Shown: positions 34,801-46,763 of the stretch, one piece after another
Layout of the letters: each line of letters starts with the position of its first letter
Numbering within the stretch: position 1 is the first letter of the stretch
NCBI GenBank assembly: GCA_963969595.1
Contig: OZ018408.1
Coordinates: 6,755,823 to 6,819,822 of the forward strand
From: Neckera pumila
Lineage: Eukaryota > Streptophyta > Bryopsida > Hypnales > Neckeraceae
Reading direction: 5' to 3'
Length of the DNA stretch: 64,000 nucleotides
Made by a program: the position numbers and the translations under genes
The notes under the pieces: generated by a model
Told to the model about the DNA's origin: nothing
The model's database searches: none
Seen by the model: only the letters and a program-made list of their open reading frames with translations

Positions 34801-37800
34801 TTAGTTGAGAGACGCTATCTGACAATTGCTTTGATAATCTTTAGAAGTGTTTTAATATACTGACTTACAAATCTATTGCACCATGTATGTGGGGTTCATA
34901 ATTAGGCTGAGCAATCGGCTCATGTCTCTGGGGTGTTGACTGTCATGACTGTTGGCATGTAAGTCTTCTTTCGAGCTACAATACATCCGGCACTTTTAGT
35001 TGCATCAATTTGTTTGAGCTTTACCAAGGTCACGTCAACAATGTGCATGACTTTGGAGCAGTGAAATTGCGTGCACCTTATTCCATGTGCAACTTTTCAA
35101 GTAATCTGTAATTCTTGCGTGCGCAGCTTCTTTGCAGCATTTGCAAGGACAGCCTTCACCGGGGAGAGTGAACAAAGTATGCATCATTTCTGGTACGCCA
35201 TTTCCTGCAATTCTCTTCATTTTTCTCCGACTTGTTTGTCCAAGAAATATCATTAAATCATCATTTTTGTTGAAACAGTGAAACGTCAAGGGATTGGCAC
35301 TTTTCCAGTCATCAGTCTGGAACCTCAGATCTACACTAGTCTTAGGTTTTTAGAGCTCTGCCTTAAATTTTTGCGTTCTGAAACTTGCCTTTTTGAACGA
35401 ATATGACCGATCTAAGGCTATCGCTCACACCTTCTTTCTTCATGTTAACCGAGCAGGGAAATGATTTCCTACATCGCCAACACTCTCATATTCTTACTCA
35501 GGTGAGTGATTTCCAATGACTTGGATGTGACGTAGCGATCTATTCTAGTCCTGTCACTAATATTTGATATTTTAACCATTATCCTGACAGTAGTGAAAAC
35601 GCCGGTGGCTTGCAGTGGGGTGGTAATTGCGGTGAGCATGATAAGAAGTCACGACAAGATTCAAGGTTTGTAACTGCTGTGACTGACTCAAAAAATATGG
35701 TCAAAATTCTTTACCTTTGCGTAGGCAGTATCATCACAATCATTAAAATGGCAAACTTTCGGCACTCTCTCAGACGATTTCTTGGGACCTCAGATGAATA
35801 CCTGTCGTAAGTTCTAGAGCTTTGTGCATTTGACTGTCATAGTGTTCGCGCTTGAGACACGCCATTTTAATGAATATGATCATTTAGTGCATTAAATTTC
35901 AATCGGTTGCATATTTTTGCAGGGCGGGATTGGAGTTACCTGGTTGTGCTCTACATTTTTGTCCAGCTCTCTCGAGCGCTTTTAGTAGCAGTACTTTACC
36001 CGGGCTTGAAGTACTTTGGCTACGGACTCAATTGGAAAGAGGCTACAATGCTTGTTTGGGCTGGTCTGCGTGGCGCTGTCGCTCTGTCACTTTCATTATC
36101 AGTTGCTGTAAGTGATTTCCATTTGTTGCAAATGGTTTACTTGTTGTCTTGGCTTTTGTCGTGATGTTTAAAGTACAAGTGCGAACCTTCAAATGGTAAG
36201 ATTTGCTGAGAAGAGATTTCTTGCATACCTTGCTTGGACCACTCAAAAGGTATTGATTCAAGTCATTGGGTTCTGCACATTAAAAGAGATGTCTTTCACT
36301 TCATTGAAATTTTTAGGTTTTATGTATTCTTTAAGATTTTTTGTACATGAGCGAAGTCCATACTATGAATGTTGGTTTCTGATATTTTTTTCGCATCTCT
36401 GAAATCACTAATGCTCTGAAAATTTGGTACCCTGATTCAGCATGACTCTCAAATTTTCGAGTTGACGGGGGCCAGGGTATGTTTTAAATTCTTATATAAC
36501 TTTCTTGCCTTGACAGTTTTCCACACACATCTTGAAATATAGGATGTAACTCTTCAATTCCGTTATTGCTCCATGGTGTCATGATCCTCTACGACTCACT
36601 TCTATTTATGCCTCTTGAAACCCAAATGTGACCCAAATGTGGTGAAGCAGTTTAGGCAGGCATAAGAAGGTTTTCTTGTGTCTTTGTTCTAAAGATTTTC
36701 ATGCGTGTGTCAATTGCATCAGTTTGTGTTCTTCACCGGTGGCGTGGTGTTCTTGACCCTCATCGTGAATGGTTCTACTACGCAGTTTCTTCTTCACTTC
36801 CTTAGAATGGATAACATAACTGAAACTAAGGTGATAGCATTCTTGACCTTGAATTTGCCTCGATCTGGCCCTGCTGGATTTTTCCTATTCTGGAATGCTT
36901 CTGCCGTACCTGAAACAATAAAGCTATGTGACGAAGGTGGAGGATTAGGGTTTAGGGTTTAGGGTTTTAGAGTTTAGAGTCTCTTGTAGGAATTTGGTTT
37001 TAGTGGCTGACGTTCAGTCTTATGCAGCAACGTATGCTGGAGTTCACCAAGCATGAGATGCACAGTAAGGCACTGGAGGCATTTGGAGAATTGGGAGAAG
37101 ATGAGGAGTTGGGGCCTGCTGACTGGAATACTATACGCAAGTATGTGACCTGTTTGCTATATGAGGAGGAAAAACCTACTCATCCCCATGCGCCTCCTAG
37201 TTTTGCCCTTCCAGTTGGTGAACATGACAAACAGAGAATGCACGACATACGTGGACGCTTCCTGAATGGTAAGCGTTTCAACACTGGTTGCTTGTGATTA
37301 TGAAAACAGCATATATACTACTGTTGTGTTTCTCTGCAGAGAAGCTAGGTCTCTTGTTTTTCATAAATATTACATTTTTGTACTGAAGACTCCTGATAAT
37401 TCCATTACATGCTCTTGTCGGTCAGGTCTGTTAAGGTCTGCTAAGGTACTCTGTGTGTGAGGCTGATTTAGTCAATGGAACAAATCACCATAATCGTTGA
37501 AACGGCAGAATTTTAAGAGATTGACACTTTTCCAGTTGCCTGTCTGGAACCTCAGATCTGTACAAGTCCTATTTTTTGGAGCTTTGTGCACTGGAATGTC
37601 ACCATCTTGGCGCGCTGAATCATTTTAACTAGTAATTAAGACCATGTAAACTCTCAAAACTTAAGTGTGCAGTCCTAGTGAGAGCCTTTGGTTGCACGAC
37701 ATACAGCACCATTGTTGTTCTCAAACAAGATACTCAAGAATTTAGTTGCGTCTGCAGGTTTGCAAGCAGCATATTGGAACATGCTGGAAGAAGGACGAAT

Positions 37801-40800
37801 CACACAAACTGCGGCCCTTATCCTCATGCAATCCGTTGACGAGGCGTTAGACAAGGTATCCAGATCGAATTCTAAGCGCAATGTTACTTGATTACATAAA
37901 TCATTCTAGGTTAAAAACTTGAAGTTCTGAGTGTCAGAAACGCTACTTTTCTTTGTTTTTGCGTTTAGTACCTACCATTGAATTATTGCACCATAGAGCC
38001 ACGCTTTTGCATTCCCTTTTTCTTTAGCAAATGGAATAAATATACACCGCTTCTGTTGAAAGTGATTATCAAAGATATACTGAAAGGGGTGGGCATCTGT
38101 CTCCTCATTGAAGTTTGTAATGAGGCAGAATAGTGCACTTGTATGTGTGCACTTTTTTCGAGTTTGGTGTGGTTGAGATTTCCCACAACATACTCATGAA
38201 AACTCCCATACAAATGCAAATAACAGTTCCGTGTCATGATGGGATTGGGTGTCTTGTGCAGGTGAATAATAATGCCAAGTTGCAGGATTGGGAAGGACTC
38301 CGTCCACACGTGAGTTTTCCTCGCTATTTGAGGTACTTACCGTGGCGGAGTACCTCATTCCTTCCTCGAAGAGCTTCCACCTTCTTCCTGTTACAGCAAT
38401 TGGAGCTTGCATGCTACATTGCTGCAGCCTTTCTTCGGGCACATCGGATGACTCGCAACCACCTCCGGGCGTTCATTGGTAGGTCTTACCAACCTTGACT
38501 TCAGGTTTTGAGTTACAAGGTTGGTTACCAGCCGCTGGAACATGCAGCCTGTAACCTGCACTGATTTATCCTATTTGTGCGTGTGACACTAATATATAGC
38601 AAAGTAGGCTGGATTACTACTTCATTGTACAAATTTTTTTTCAAAAATGAGTTGTGACACTAATCTGCAGGTGGCGGCCTCACTCATTGGATAAATCAGT
38701 GTAGCGACACTGGAATTTAGCCCCCTCAAGCACGACAGGAAGTTTTGGAGGCTAATTTTTTCCACATTAGTCTCATTTTTACCACGTTAACTTTGAAAGT
38801 AATACCAGTCTTCGGCTCTCCCCTCACACAAGGATTATTTCGATGCACCGCTTTAGCTCAAGGCTAAATGTATTAGGAAGCCTTCCTTTGGTAGTGTAGT
38901 GTCAGGGGCTAATCCCCCTATCCTCTCAGTGTAGACCGTGTACCAATGCTTTCAGTAGACTAGACTTGTTAAGAAGCTTTCAGACAACGTCATAAAGAAA
39001 ATCTTTGCCATGAAGTCCCTTAATGGTTTAATTGATCGAATGGAGGCGGAACTATGTATCACGGAGAGGTCCCTTTACGGTCGAATTGATCGTATTACAT
39101 ATCGGCTTCCATATGATCATTGTTACTATAAGGAGACCTCCTTATGAATCATGGGAGAGATTTTCTTTGTGGATGTTGTCTAAAGTCCTTGAAACCAATC
39201 TGATTTTAATCGAGACTTTATTATGTATTTTCTGCCAACATCGTTGGAGCAACGTGTCCTTCTTAGTATGCTTTGTTACGTGTGCAGGTGAAAGTGATGC
39301 GACGGAGACGGTCATTGAAGAAAGTGAGGCAGAAGGTCAGGCAGCTCGTGAGTTTCTTGAAGACGTGCGCCAGTCTTTTCCTCAGGTGATCCAAGTAGCA
39401 TTATGCCTTACAAGATTGCTGTTGACCTAAATATTCACCACTTTGTATTTCCAGGCTGTGGAAGAGCTCTGGTAACTAACAAGAAATTAAGAAGTCTAGT
39501 GTGTTGGACCATCAATACTTCGGAACCTGAGCTCAATCGCTTGTTGATCAACTCACATTACCAAGTTTTTGCATGGAGTTCTTTGTGTTTAAAGATCAAT
39601 TTGAATGTGGCCGTAGGTTCTCTAAACCACTTACTACTTTATTGTTTCTACAATCGTACAGTACCTACCTCCAAGTGATGTTCAAGGAAACCTAGATGCG
39701 TTACAATTGGTGCGTTTACGTAAGGAGACGAGTGGTGCTTAGGTGACATCACCCCTGGAGTGTACACTGAGTGTCACCTGAGTAGCACTTCACCCTACGA
39801 TAAAATTTTCCTTAAAAATTCCATTCTATTGGCAGGGATTAACGCAGCTTGGTTTCTAGAATACACTGGGTGGGTGGGTGGGTGGGGTCCTACTAGTGAC
39901 GTAGTCGTGCATGAATATTTGAACACTAAGTTTATTACTTTAGATAATGATTGGAAAAGTTAGGTTTCTTTATGCTTTGACTTTTCGATTCGGTACCAAG
40001 GACCTACTGACGAAAACTGGTCCATTTCAATACAGGTGTTGCGAGCTGTGAAGACAAAGCAAGTAACTTATGCAATTTTGGGACACTTGACTGAATATGT
40101 GAAAACTCTAGAGAAAGGTGGGCTCCTCGAAGCGAAGGAGACCCTCCAGCTTCATGATGCCGTCCAGGTTTGAAGTTCTACCATATTTTCTAACATTTTT
40201 GTGTCTGGTTTGGTAATAAAATATATCAGTCCCTGTTTCCAGGTTATCACCTCTACACAATTTACTTAATGCTCACTGATCAAGATCTGAGTCGAGACTG
40301 CACGTTATTTTTTTTGTGTATCATTCAGCATATAACCAGCCTCATGGAAAATCACGGCCCTTAGTGGATTTTGAAGGATATCAGGAAGTGAATTAAGTAA
40401 TTACAAGCAAATATTTCGGTCTATAAATTTCCTATTAGGGTGTGAGTCTTGTTACAGTCCAATGAACGTCATTTTGGGCCTGTGAAATATGAAATAAGGA
40501 ATTTATGACTTGGCACGTATCAGGTCGACTTGAAGAAGCTGTTGCGGAAACCTCCTGTTGTTGAAATGCCATCACCAGAGGAAACCTTGCTGAACCAACC
40601 TTTTATAGGGGCAATGCCAGACCCTGTCCAAACACTGCTGCTTGATGTGGCCAAAGAGCACATGAGAATGCGGAGTGGCATCATCTACAGGGAGGGCACG
40701 AAGTCCGATGGGATCTGGTTGATTGCAAATGGTGTTGTCAAGGTTAGTTTTCATTTCATTTCTTCTTTTGTCTATTGATGCTTCACTCAAACCCTGTCAC

Positions 40801-43800
40801 CTTAAGCCATGCTCTCTATTTTAGTGTCTGGAAGTATCCTGTTTTTTTATCATCATGTATGGTTATCAAGTTCTGAGTTTTGAGGCAACCGTGTCACTTT
40901 GTTGTCTGGTCAGATGAAAGTTATAACCCATATCCTTCTGCTCAATGTGAGTCCTTTAATTAACCAAAATGTATAGGTTTAGATATTTGAGATTCAATGA
41001 AACAAATTGATATCATATCAATAACCTTCTCCCGTCTCGAAGGTTATCTCATCAGCTTGTTAGAATATTTAATGTCTTCATTCTAAATTGATTTGGGTAA
41101 AGTGAGGTGCCTGGCACTGTAATCCTGAAGTTGACGTATTGCCACTTGGAAAATTTCAGTGGAGCAACAAGGCAACCAATGGACAGAGGCTGAGCCAACC
41201 CACATTCTCCCACGGCAGCACGCTTGGCTTGTACGAAGTGTTGACAGGGAAACCCTACTTGTGTGACGTTGTCACAGATTCAGTCGTTCATTGCTTCTTT
41301 ATTGAACGCTCTAGGATCTCGTTGATCCAAACAGAACGCCCAGAGCTCGAGGATTTTCTTTGGCAGGTATATTTCTGGGGCCCTATGCTTCTTCATTGGA
41401 ATAATCCCTTGAAATTCGAACTGTTGTAGGAAGCTAATATCTTAACAGACAATTTCAGGATTTTAAATGCTAGAACCTCTGTAACGTGTTTGTTCTGGTG
41501 AAACCAACATCAAATAGCTATTAATCTCTAAGTGCTAGTGCTAAAAATAGAAAGTCTGAATTGGAAGCTAGTAGTTTGATTAAGGTAATTTTCAGACCAT
41601 ATTTCTATCATTCAAAAATTTAGGATATGATTTCTCCTTTCTATTGGTGCATTTGGTTATATTAATACTTCGTAAATGATTTCTTTCAATCCTACAGACA
41701 TGGAATGCGGCCAGTTTGGACCGTTTGGGCAACTAGGTGTTAATATTGGAACTGTTGTGGAGTCCATGTTGTGTCTAGTTTGCACTGATGAGTCGAATGA
41801 TGCCCTCTTGTTTAGGAAAGTGCACTAGCGGTTGCCAAGATGGTATTAGCCCCGCAATTCGACACGGCGACATTACAAGAGATTCGTGCTCTTGTGACGG
41901 AATGCTCCTCCATGCGCATCTTCCTTCGCGGTGAGGTTTTCGAGCTTCGGCAGAGAGAAATGGGTGTGTTGTTGGAAGGCTTTGTCAGACAAGAACACAG
42001 CACTGAAATCATTACTGCTCCAGCAGGCCTGGTCCTGAAAACGCTCCTCCTCAGCCCTGCTGGTCAGTCAGTCTCCTGCTTCTGCTTCTTTCCTTCTTGC
42101 AAAGCCTGCTTCCATGGATGTTCGTCAGAGTTGCCTTTTTTGAAGAATCTGACGTGTCCATATTCGTTCAAATGGTGTGTTTCAGTGCGCCAAAATTATA
42201 GACGTTCATTTGCCCAGAGCTCTGAAAATTTGGACGGGTACAGATCTGAGGGTTTAGTCACGCGACTGAACTACGCCATTTTCACGAATTCAATCCACCC
42301 TGTATAATTGGTATCTCGTGAGAATAGATAAAAGCTAACCCTTATGAAGTATTAACGCAAAAACAGTTATGAATTAAGACTTGCGTTATGAAGTTAATTT
42401 GAATTTAATAATAGCTTCACTTAATATCAACCTCTAGGCGCTCTGAAATCCATATTCTGGATGATGATTAGAGTGCTGGAGGCAATGGTTTGTCCAAATA
42501 ATTTCTCATTCATCGAAAGTAATGTTTGAATCTCTAAATAACAATCTTTCTCTAAAACTAATTTGATGAAATTGAGGTAAATATCATAATTATTCAAAGA
42601 TAGAAGAAAAAATGTGCAAAATTGAGGGTTAACACTTATGAGGTTCTGACAGCCATGGGGTGGTCACAGGAAGTCGGAGCAATCTGTCACTGCAACCAGA
42701 CACCATGTTTCATGCGGAGGCCAGATCCAGGATCCTGTTTTTCGACTCCGGCGTGGCTGCCAAGGTTTTGTCCACACCAGGGTCCGCGACTGTGCTGGGC
42801 CTGCCTCGTAAGTCCAGCCGCCCCACACCCCCGCGCTCATCTGTCCAGCAGGCTTCCTTGTCATCCCGGAGCTTGTTAAACTCACGAACCAGTGGTGATC
42901 ATCTTGAGAGTAACAATGAAATTGGCTTTGCTAGCGATAATTCCACTCCTGTTGCGCCCGCATTGGGAAGTGGCACCAGCTCCGTTCCGGATAAGTACAC
43001 GGCCAGGGCGTTGGAAATCAGTGTCTTCGGTTCCCAGGTATCGTCATTGACTCCCATCTAAGCATCTGAAAGTCTAAACATTCAGAACTTGAACGTCATA
43101 ATTTGGCACTGACACTGAAATTTGCCGACATAACTACGAGGTTAACTACTCGAATTTGGAGGGTTAGCAACGTTTCTAGCGAGGTTTGAAACATTTGTAG
43201 CAAAGTTTTGGAAGATGCTTTAGCAATATTTTTCAGCAAACATGAAACTTTTGGAACATACTTCAGCAAATACGCAACGTTTTCAGCAAACAAGAATCTC
43301 TGAGGACATACTTCAGCAAACATGCAACGTTTTTCAGTAAACACATTCGAAAGCGTTGTTCACTTTGGACAACGTTAGGAGAACCGTGAATGTCAACTTT
43401 GGAATCACGTTGTAGTGTTACGATCTGCAACGTTCAGACGTTGCTACAAACGCTGCTGTACGGGATGAATTCTAGACGTTAATTCAATCATTTACTATCG
43501 ATGATTGTTTGTCCATTCATGTGCTTGTGGTCCCTCTGCACAGCTGGGCATGAGCAAGAGCTGGAGAGGAGCGCAGGACGTGTGGACTCCCGAGGGTCCG
43601 CCTCGAGTGAGCCAGTCGCACACCAATTTGGTGAAGCGGATGTCCATGCTGATGCAAGACACGGCCGAGCCGTGGCGCCGAATGGACAGCCTAGGCAACA
43701 TGCGACAGTCCACGGGCTTCTCAGTGGGCAGGCCGCTGCAGATCAAGCCGCGCACGGGCGACACCAGCGACGACTCCGACAAGGAGGAGCAGATTGTGCG

Positions 43801-43849
43801 CATCGATTCTCCCAGTGCTCTGTTCAATACTTCTCGTCAAGGGCCATGA
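31806..43849 (+). CDS. SOS1: SOS1/NHX7 plasma-membrane Na+/H+ antiporter
   Basis: I traced 25 exons with GT-AG introns: 31806-31983, 32836-32886, 33013-33104, 33278-33352, 33547-33704, 34113-34214, 34478-34595, 34906-34958, 35127-35192, 35457-35501, 35616-35631, 35725-35806, 35923-36107, 36441-36476, 36723-36830, 37028-37268, 37758-37855, 38262-38478, 39288-39385, 40036-40167, 40524-40742, 41160-41366, 41816-42062, 42670-43037, 43544-43849. They sum to 3498 bases, one frame, 1165 residues (Arabidopsis SOS1 is 1146). The first third is a CPA1 exchanger with TDPVAVVALL and the Asn-Asp of GESLMNDGTAIVVF. A cytoplasmic tail follows, with a cyclic-nucleotide-binding-like domain (about residues 740-850; SGIIYREGTKSDGIWLIANGVVK). 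The end has VRIDSPSALF, matching the auto-inhibitory site phosphorylated by SOS2 in Arabidopsis. The protein exports Na+ in exchange for H+ for salt tolerance. Exon 5's acceptor and exon 12 (little similarity) are the least certain parts. Confidence 0.93.
33961..33992. repeat. Telomere-like repeat in SOS1 intron 5
   Basis: 'tttaggggtttggggtttagggttt' resembles degenerate plant telomere units (TTTAGGG). It lies wholly within intron 5. Confidence 0.6.
36946..36980. repeat. Telomere-like repeat in SOS1 intron 15
   Basis: 'attagggtttagggtttagggttttagagtttagag' holds two to three exact TTTAGGG units plus degenerate ones, about 50-80 bases before exon 16. Confidence 0.8.
43225..43345. repeat. ~50-bp tandem repeat in SOS1 intron 24
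   Basis: The unit 'acatacttcagcaaacatgcaacgttttcagcaaacaagaa' recurs with a 50-base period (43256 and 43306), with a degenerate earlier copy at about 43230. Confidence 0.7.
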
Positions 43850-45600
43850 TCCACGTCATTTGTAGTATAATTTCATAGGTCGTGGCCTCGGTACATTCTT
43901 TGTCCACCTCTTGAAATTCTGTTTCCATGGTACGGTCCTGTAGAAATTAAGATTGGTCGTTCAATGGCAACTGTCATATCAACAGTGATGACCTCAGGTT
44001 TACCATGTTTCTAGCTACTAGTGTATATATCCACTGGAGTAAAGTGAATCTCCCTCGTGCAGGTACTTGTCAACTTGTCATGGATAATGAAATCGATTGT
44101 TTTGGATGATCGATTGATTCTGTCTTTTGTAATTTTCAAATAAATGGACAAATGGTCCGATTTGTTAAAATTACGGGTCACAACTGTGACAATCAAGTGT
44201 CCAGAGCTCAATTCATCAACTTTACTATAAGCCGACACGTGATGAATATGAGATTACAACATCGTTAAGAGTATGAGGATCCAATAGATCATAGGGAGTC
44301 AAAATTGTAGGTGTCAGTTTGACTCCACGTGCTTCTCAGAAGTAGAGAATGAGGAATTGACGACGAAAGCTTGCATCCCTCGTTCGTTTGCTCAGTACTT
44401 AAATACAAAGAGTGCCAATATAGTGAAATTGTCTACCTGACAGAAGCAACAAAGGTGGCACTCACTACTCAAGTCCATGAAATGTGAATAGTAGAACCAC
44501 TCGGCCACTCCCAATACCCAACAGACTTTTCATTCATGATGATGGTCTTATACAAGCTGCACATATTGAATCCCTGTGGAAATGTTCATTGAGCTTACAT
44601 TACAAATCGGGATTCAATATGAGCATCGGGATTCAGTATGAGTAGGTTGAGTTGTCTTTGAAGGGGAATTGTTGCAAAAGGGTATGCCTACATTGTGCTC
44701 ATCGTCTGCAATTTTAGACACTGACAGCCTCAAGTTTGGATTTATAAATAGCTTCCCTCTGCCCCTCCCATCATACACACCAGTAGTTCAAACAAGAAGC
44801 CATCAGTTGAAGTTGGTGACCAAAGACTTCTACCTCTTGTCAGGGTCATCCTAACCGTAATCGTTAAATTGGTGCAGTCCTGGGAGCCAGAAATTGTGTC
44901 GATTTAAACACAAGTCTTCCACCAGTCAAGGAACATAATTTGAAAATGACGTTTGCAAAGAGAATAGACTTAGAATATTAATTTGTGAAATGGAAAGGTT
45001 GATTATAAAAATTTAACATAACTATTATGACACGAAATAAGAAAAAGTTGTCGGTTTTTTAAATGCTCTTACTTCCAACATGCCATTTGTGCCAGTGTGG
45101 CTCAACCCTTTGAGCATGAAAATGTTAAATCCAACAAGAGCCTGGTAGGAAGGTCTTTTGAGCTTGAGAAGAATCTAATCAAAAAGATCATTTTTGCAAG
45201 ACAGAAAAGGTAGATATGGAGTTTTTCAGACAAAATAGAATTAGGGCTTGATAAGAATTTAGGCATAAGAACTTCATTTTTACCAGCTTTCCATCGTCTC
45301 CCACTCCATTTGAATTGATTCAAAATTGACCTTGCACAAAAATCTCGACATTGAGTGACCAGGCTAAGTTAGTCACAGGTTGAAGACTAGACAAAAAAAT
45401 GCTTTTTCAACATGATTGGATGTACTGCATCCATTTCATGTTGTTCCGACAATAAGCTATTTGAAAACATTCATAATCCTCCCTGCTCACTAATTAAGGG
45501 ATTCACTCATTTATCTGTATTCTGTACCGCCGCTACCAATGTGAAGTCCTGTGAGCATGATTCGGCCCAGCATCAAATGCCGGCATAACTTCTGAGTGGT
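43850..45600. other. 3' flank of SOS1, no gene seen
   Basis: The 3' untranslated region of SOS1 should start here. Beyond it no gene is supported. Confidence 0.4.
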
Positions 45601-45601
45601 G

Positions 45602-46175
45602 AGATCCAGCAGGCCAAATTATTCAAGCAACCAAGGACCCAGTCGATCAATAACAACGCGGATCCCACACAGCAAGCCGACGGCAGTCTTGCATTTAAGG
45701 TACCAACCCGGTTACCAATGGGCGCTACCGAATCTTGTACCCTTGCACCATGGAAGACGGATTTGACGCCCTTTTCGGAAAAAAGGCCCGGATACCAAAC
45801 CGTGTGAAGACTGGCCAGTTGGTCCGGAAGCTGTGGACGAAGGCTCCTAAAGCTCCGGCCTCCAGAAGCTCTAAATTACCGATTATGCCGTATTAGATGC
45901 ACACAATCAGAGCTGGTTACGGTTCCTCAGAATTTACGGGTTCTCCGATGACTCCATTTCAGAACGATGGGCACGGTCGTTGGGACGTCGCTCAGATTGT
46001 CCGAAACATTTTGGGTGAAAAGAGGTTCAATGATCAAAACATGTTCTTTCATAGGATCGAAGCTCGCCATAATCTGGACATAATGCATGTGCTAATACTC
46101 AACTTCAGCCTTTGCCTTACTTCGATCGTAGAACGCACCAATAACATAGAATACTCAGGACTCGTCCGCAATTAA
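45602..46175 (+). other. Coding-like island, unrecognised
   Basis: A GC-richer island with overlapping open frames. One frame starts at ATG 45750 (MEDGFDALFGKKARIPNRV...), meets TAG at 45894, and continues in the same frame from ATG 45897 to 46175 (...SPMTPFQNDGHGRWDVAQIVRNILGEKRF...). Another frame runs open from about 45602 to 45809. I recognise no family in either. Composition and the two open stretches suggest an exon or a recent pseudogene. A chance open frame in GC-rich DNA is the alternative. Confidence 0.3.
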
Positions 46176-46763
46176 TTGTATCAATGCCAAGCCCCATCAC
46201 TTAATTAGTGCTTCCCACATGACTGGGGGGCGGCCGTGGCCCACGTTCTTCTAAACAAAGAAATGAATAGACCCGCATTCCAAACAGAATGACGGGAAAC
46301 AGTTGAACTGGAATGTCCAGTGAGCACGTACTCCATCGATCGAAGGTCACTCTAAACATGATGTACTGTCTAATTAACAAGCAACTAGGTGTCTGACCCC
46401 GCTTAAATTTCAGTACTCAATTGCAAACTAGCGTCACTAAGGAGAAATCAAATGCTTCCAGCCTCACCACTAGCTGCAGATTCTACAAATTTATCGATCT
46501 CACACACGGCTGGTGGGCGTCTGCCATGGCCAGCCGACAACTCCTTACAGTCCAATTCAGTGTCGATCAGCCGATCCCGTGAAAGGCGAGCTACTTAGCT
46601 TCGAGCAGGATCCACGAACAGAAAAAATAATGAAATGAATGAACACACGTGACCAGCAATTAATCACAACGGCGAGAGCTAGCTAGCTAGGCAGTGCGAA
46701 ATCAATTGAATGAACTCAGCTGTCTGAGTGTACCAGTTGACATGCGTGTACAGTATATGCCGA
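46176..46763. other. 3' flank of the peroxidase gene
   Basis: No supported gene. Probably includes the 3' untranslated region of the minus-strand peroxidase. Confidence 0.4.
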
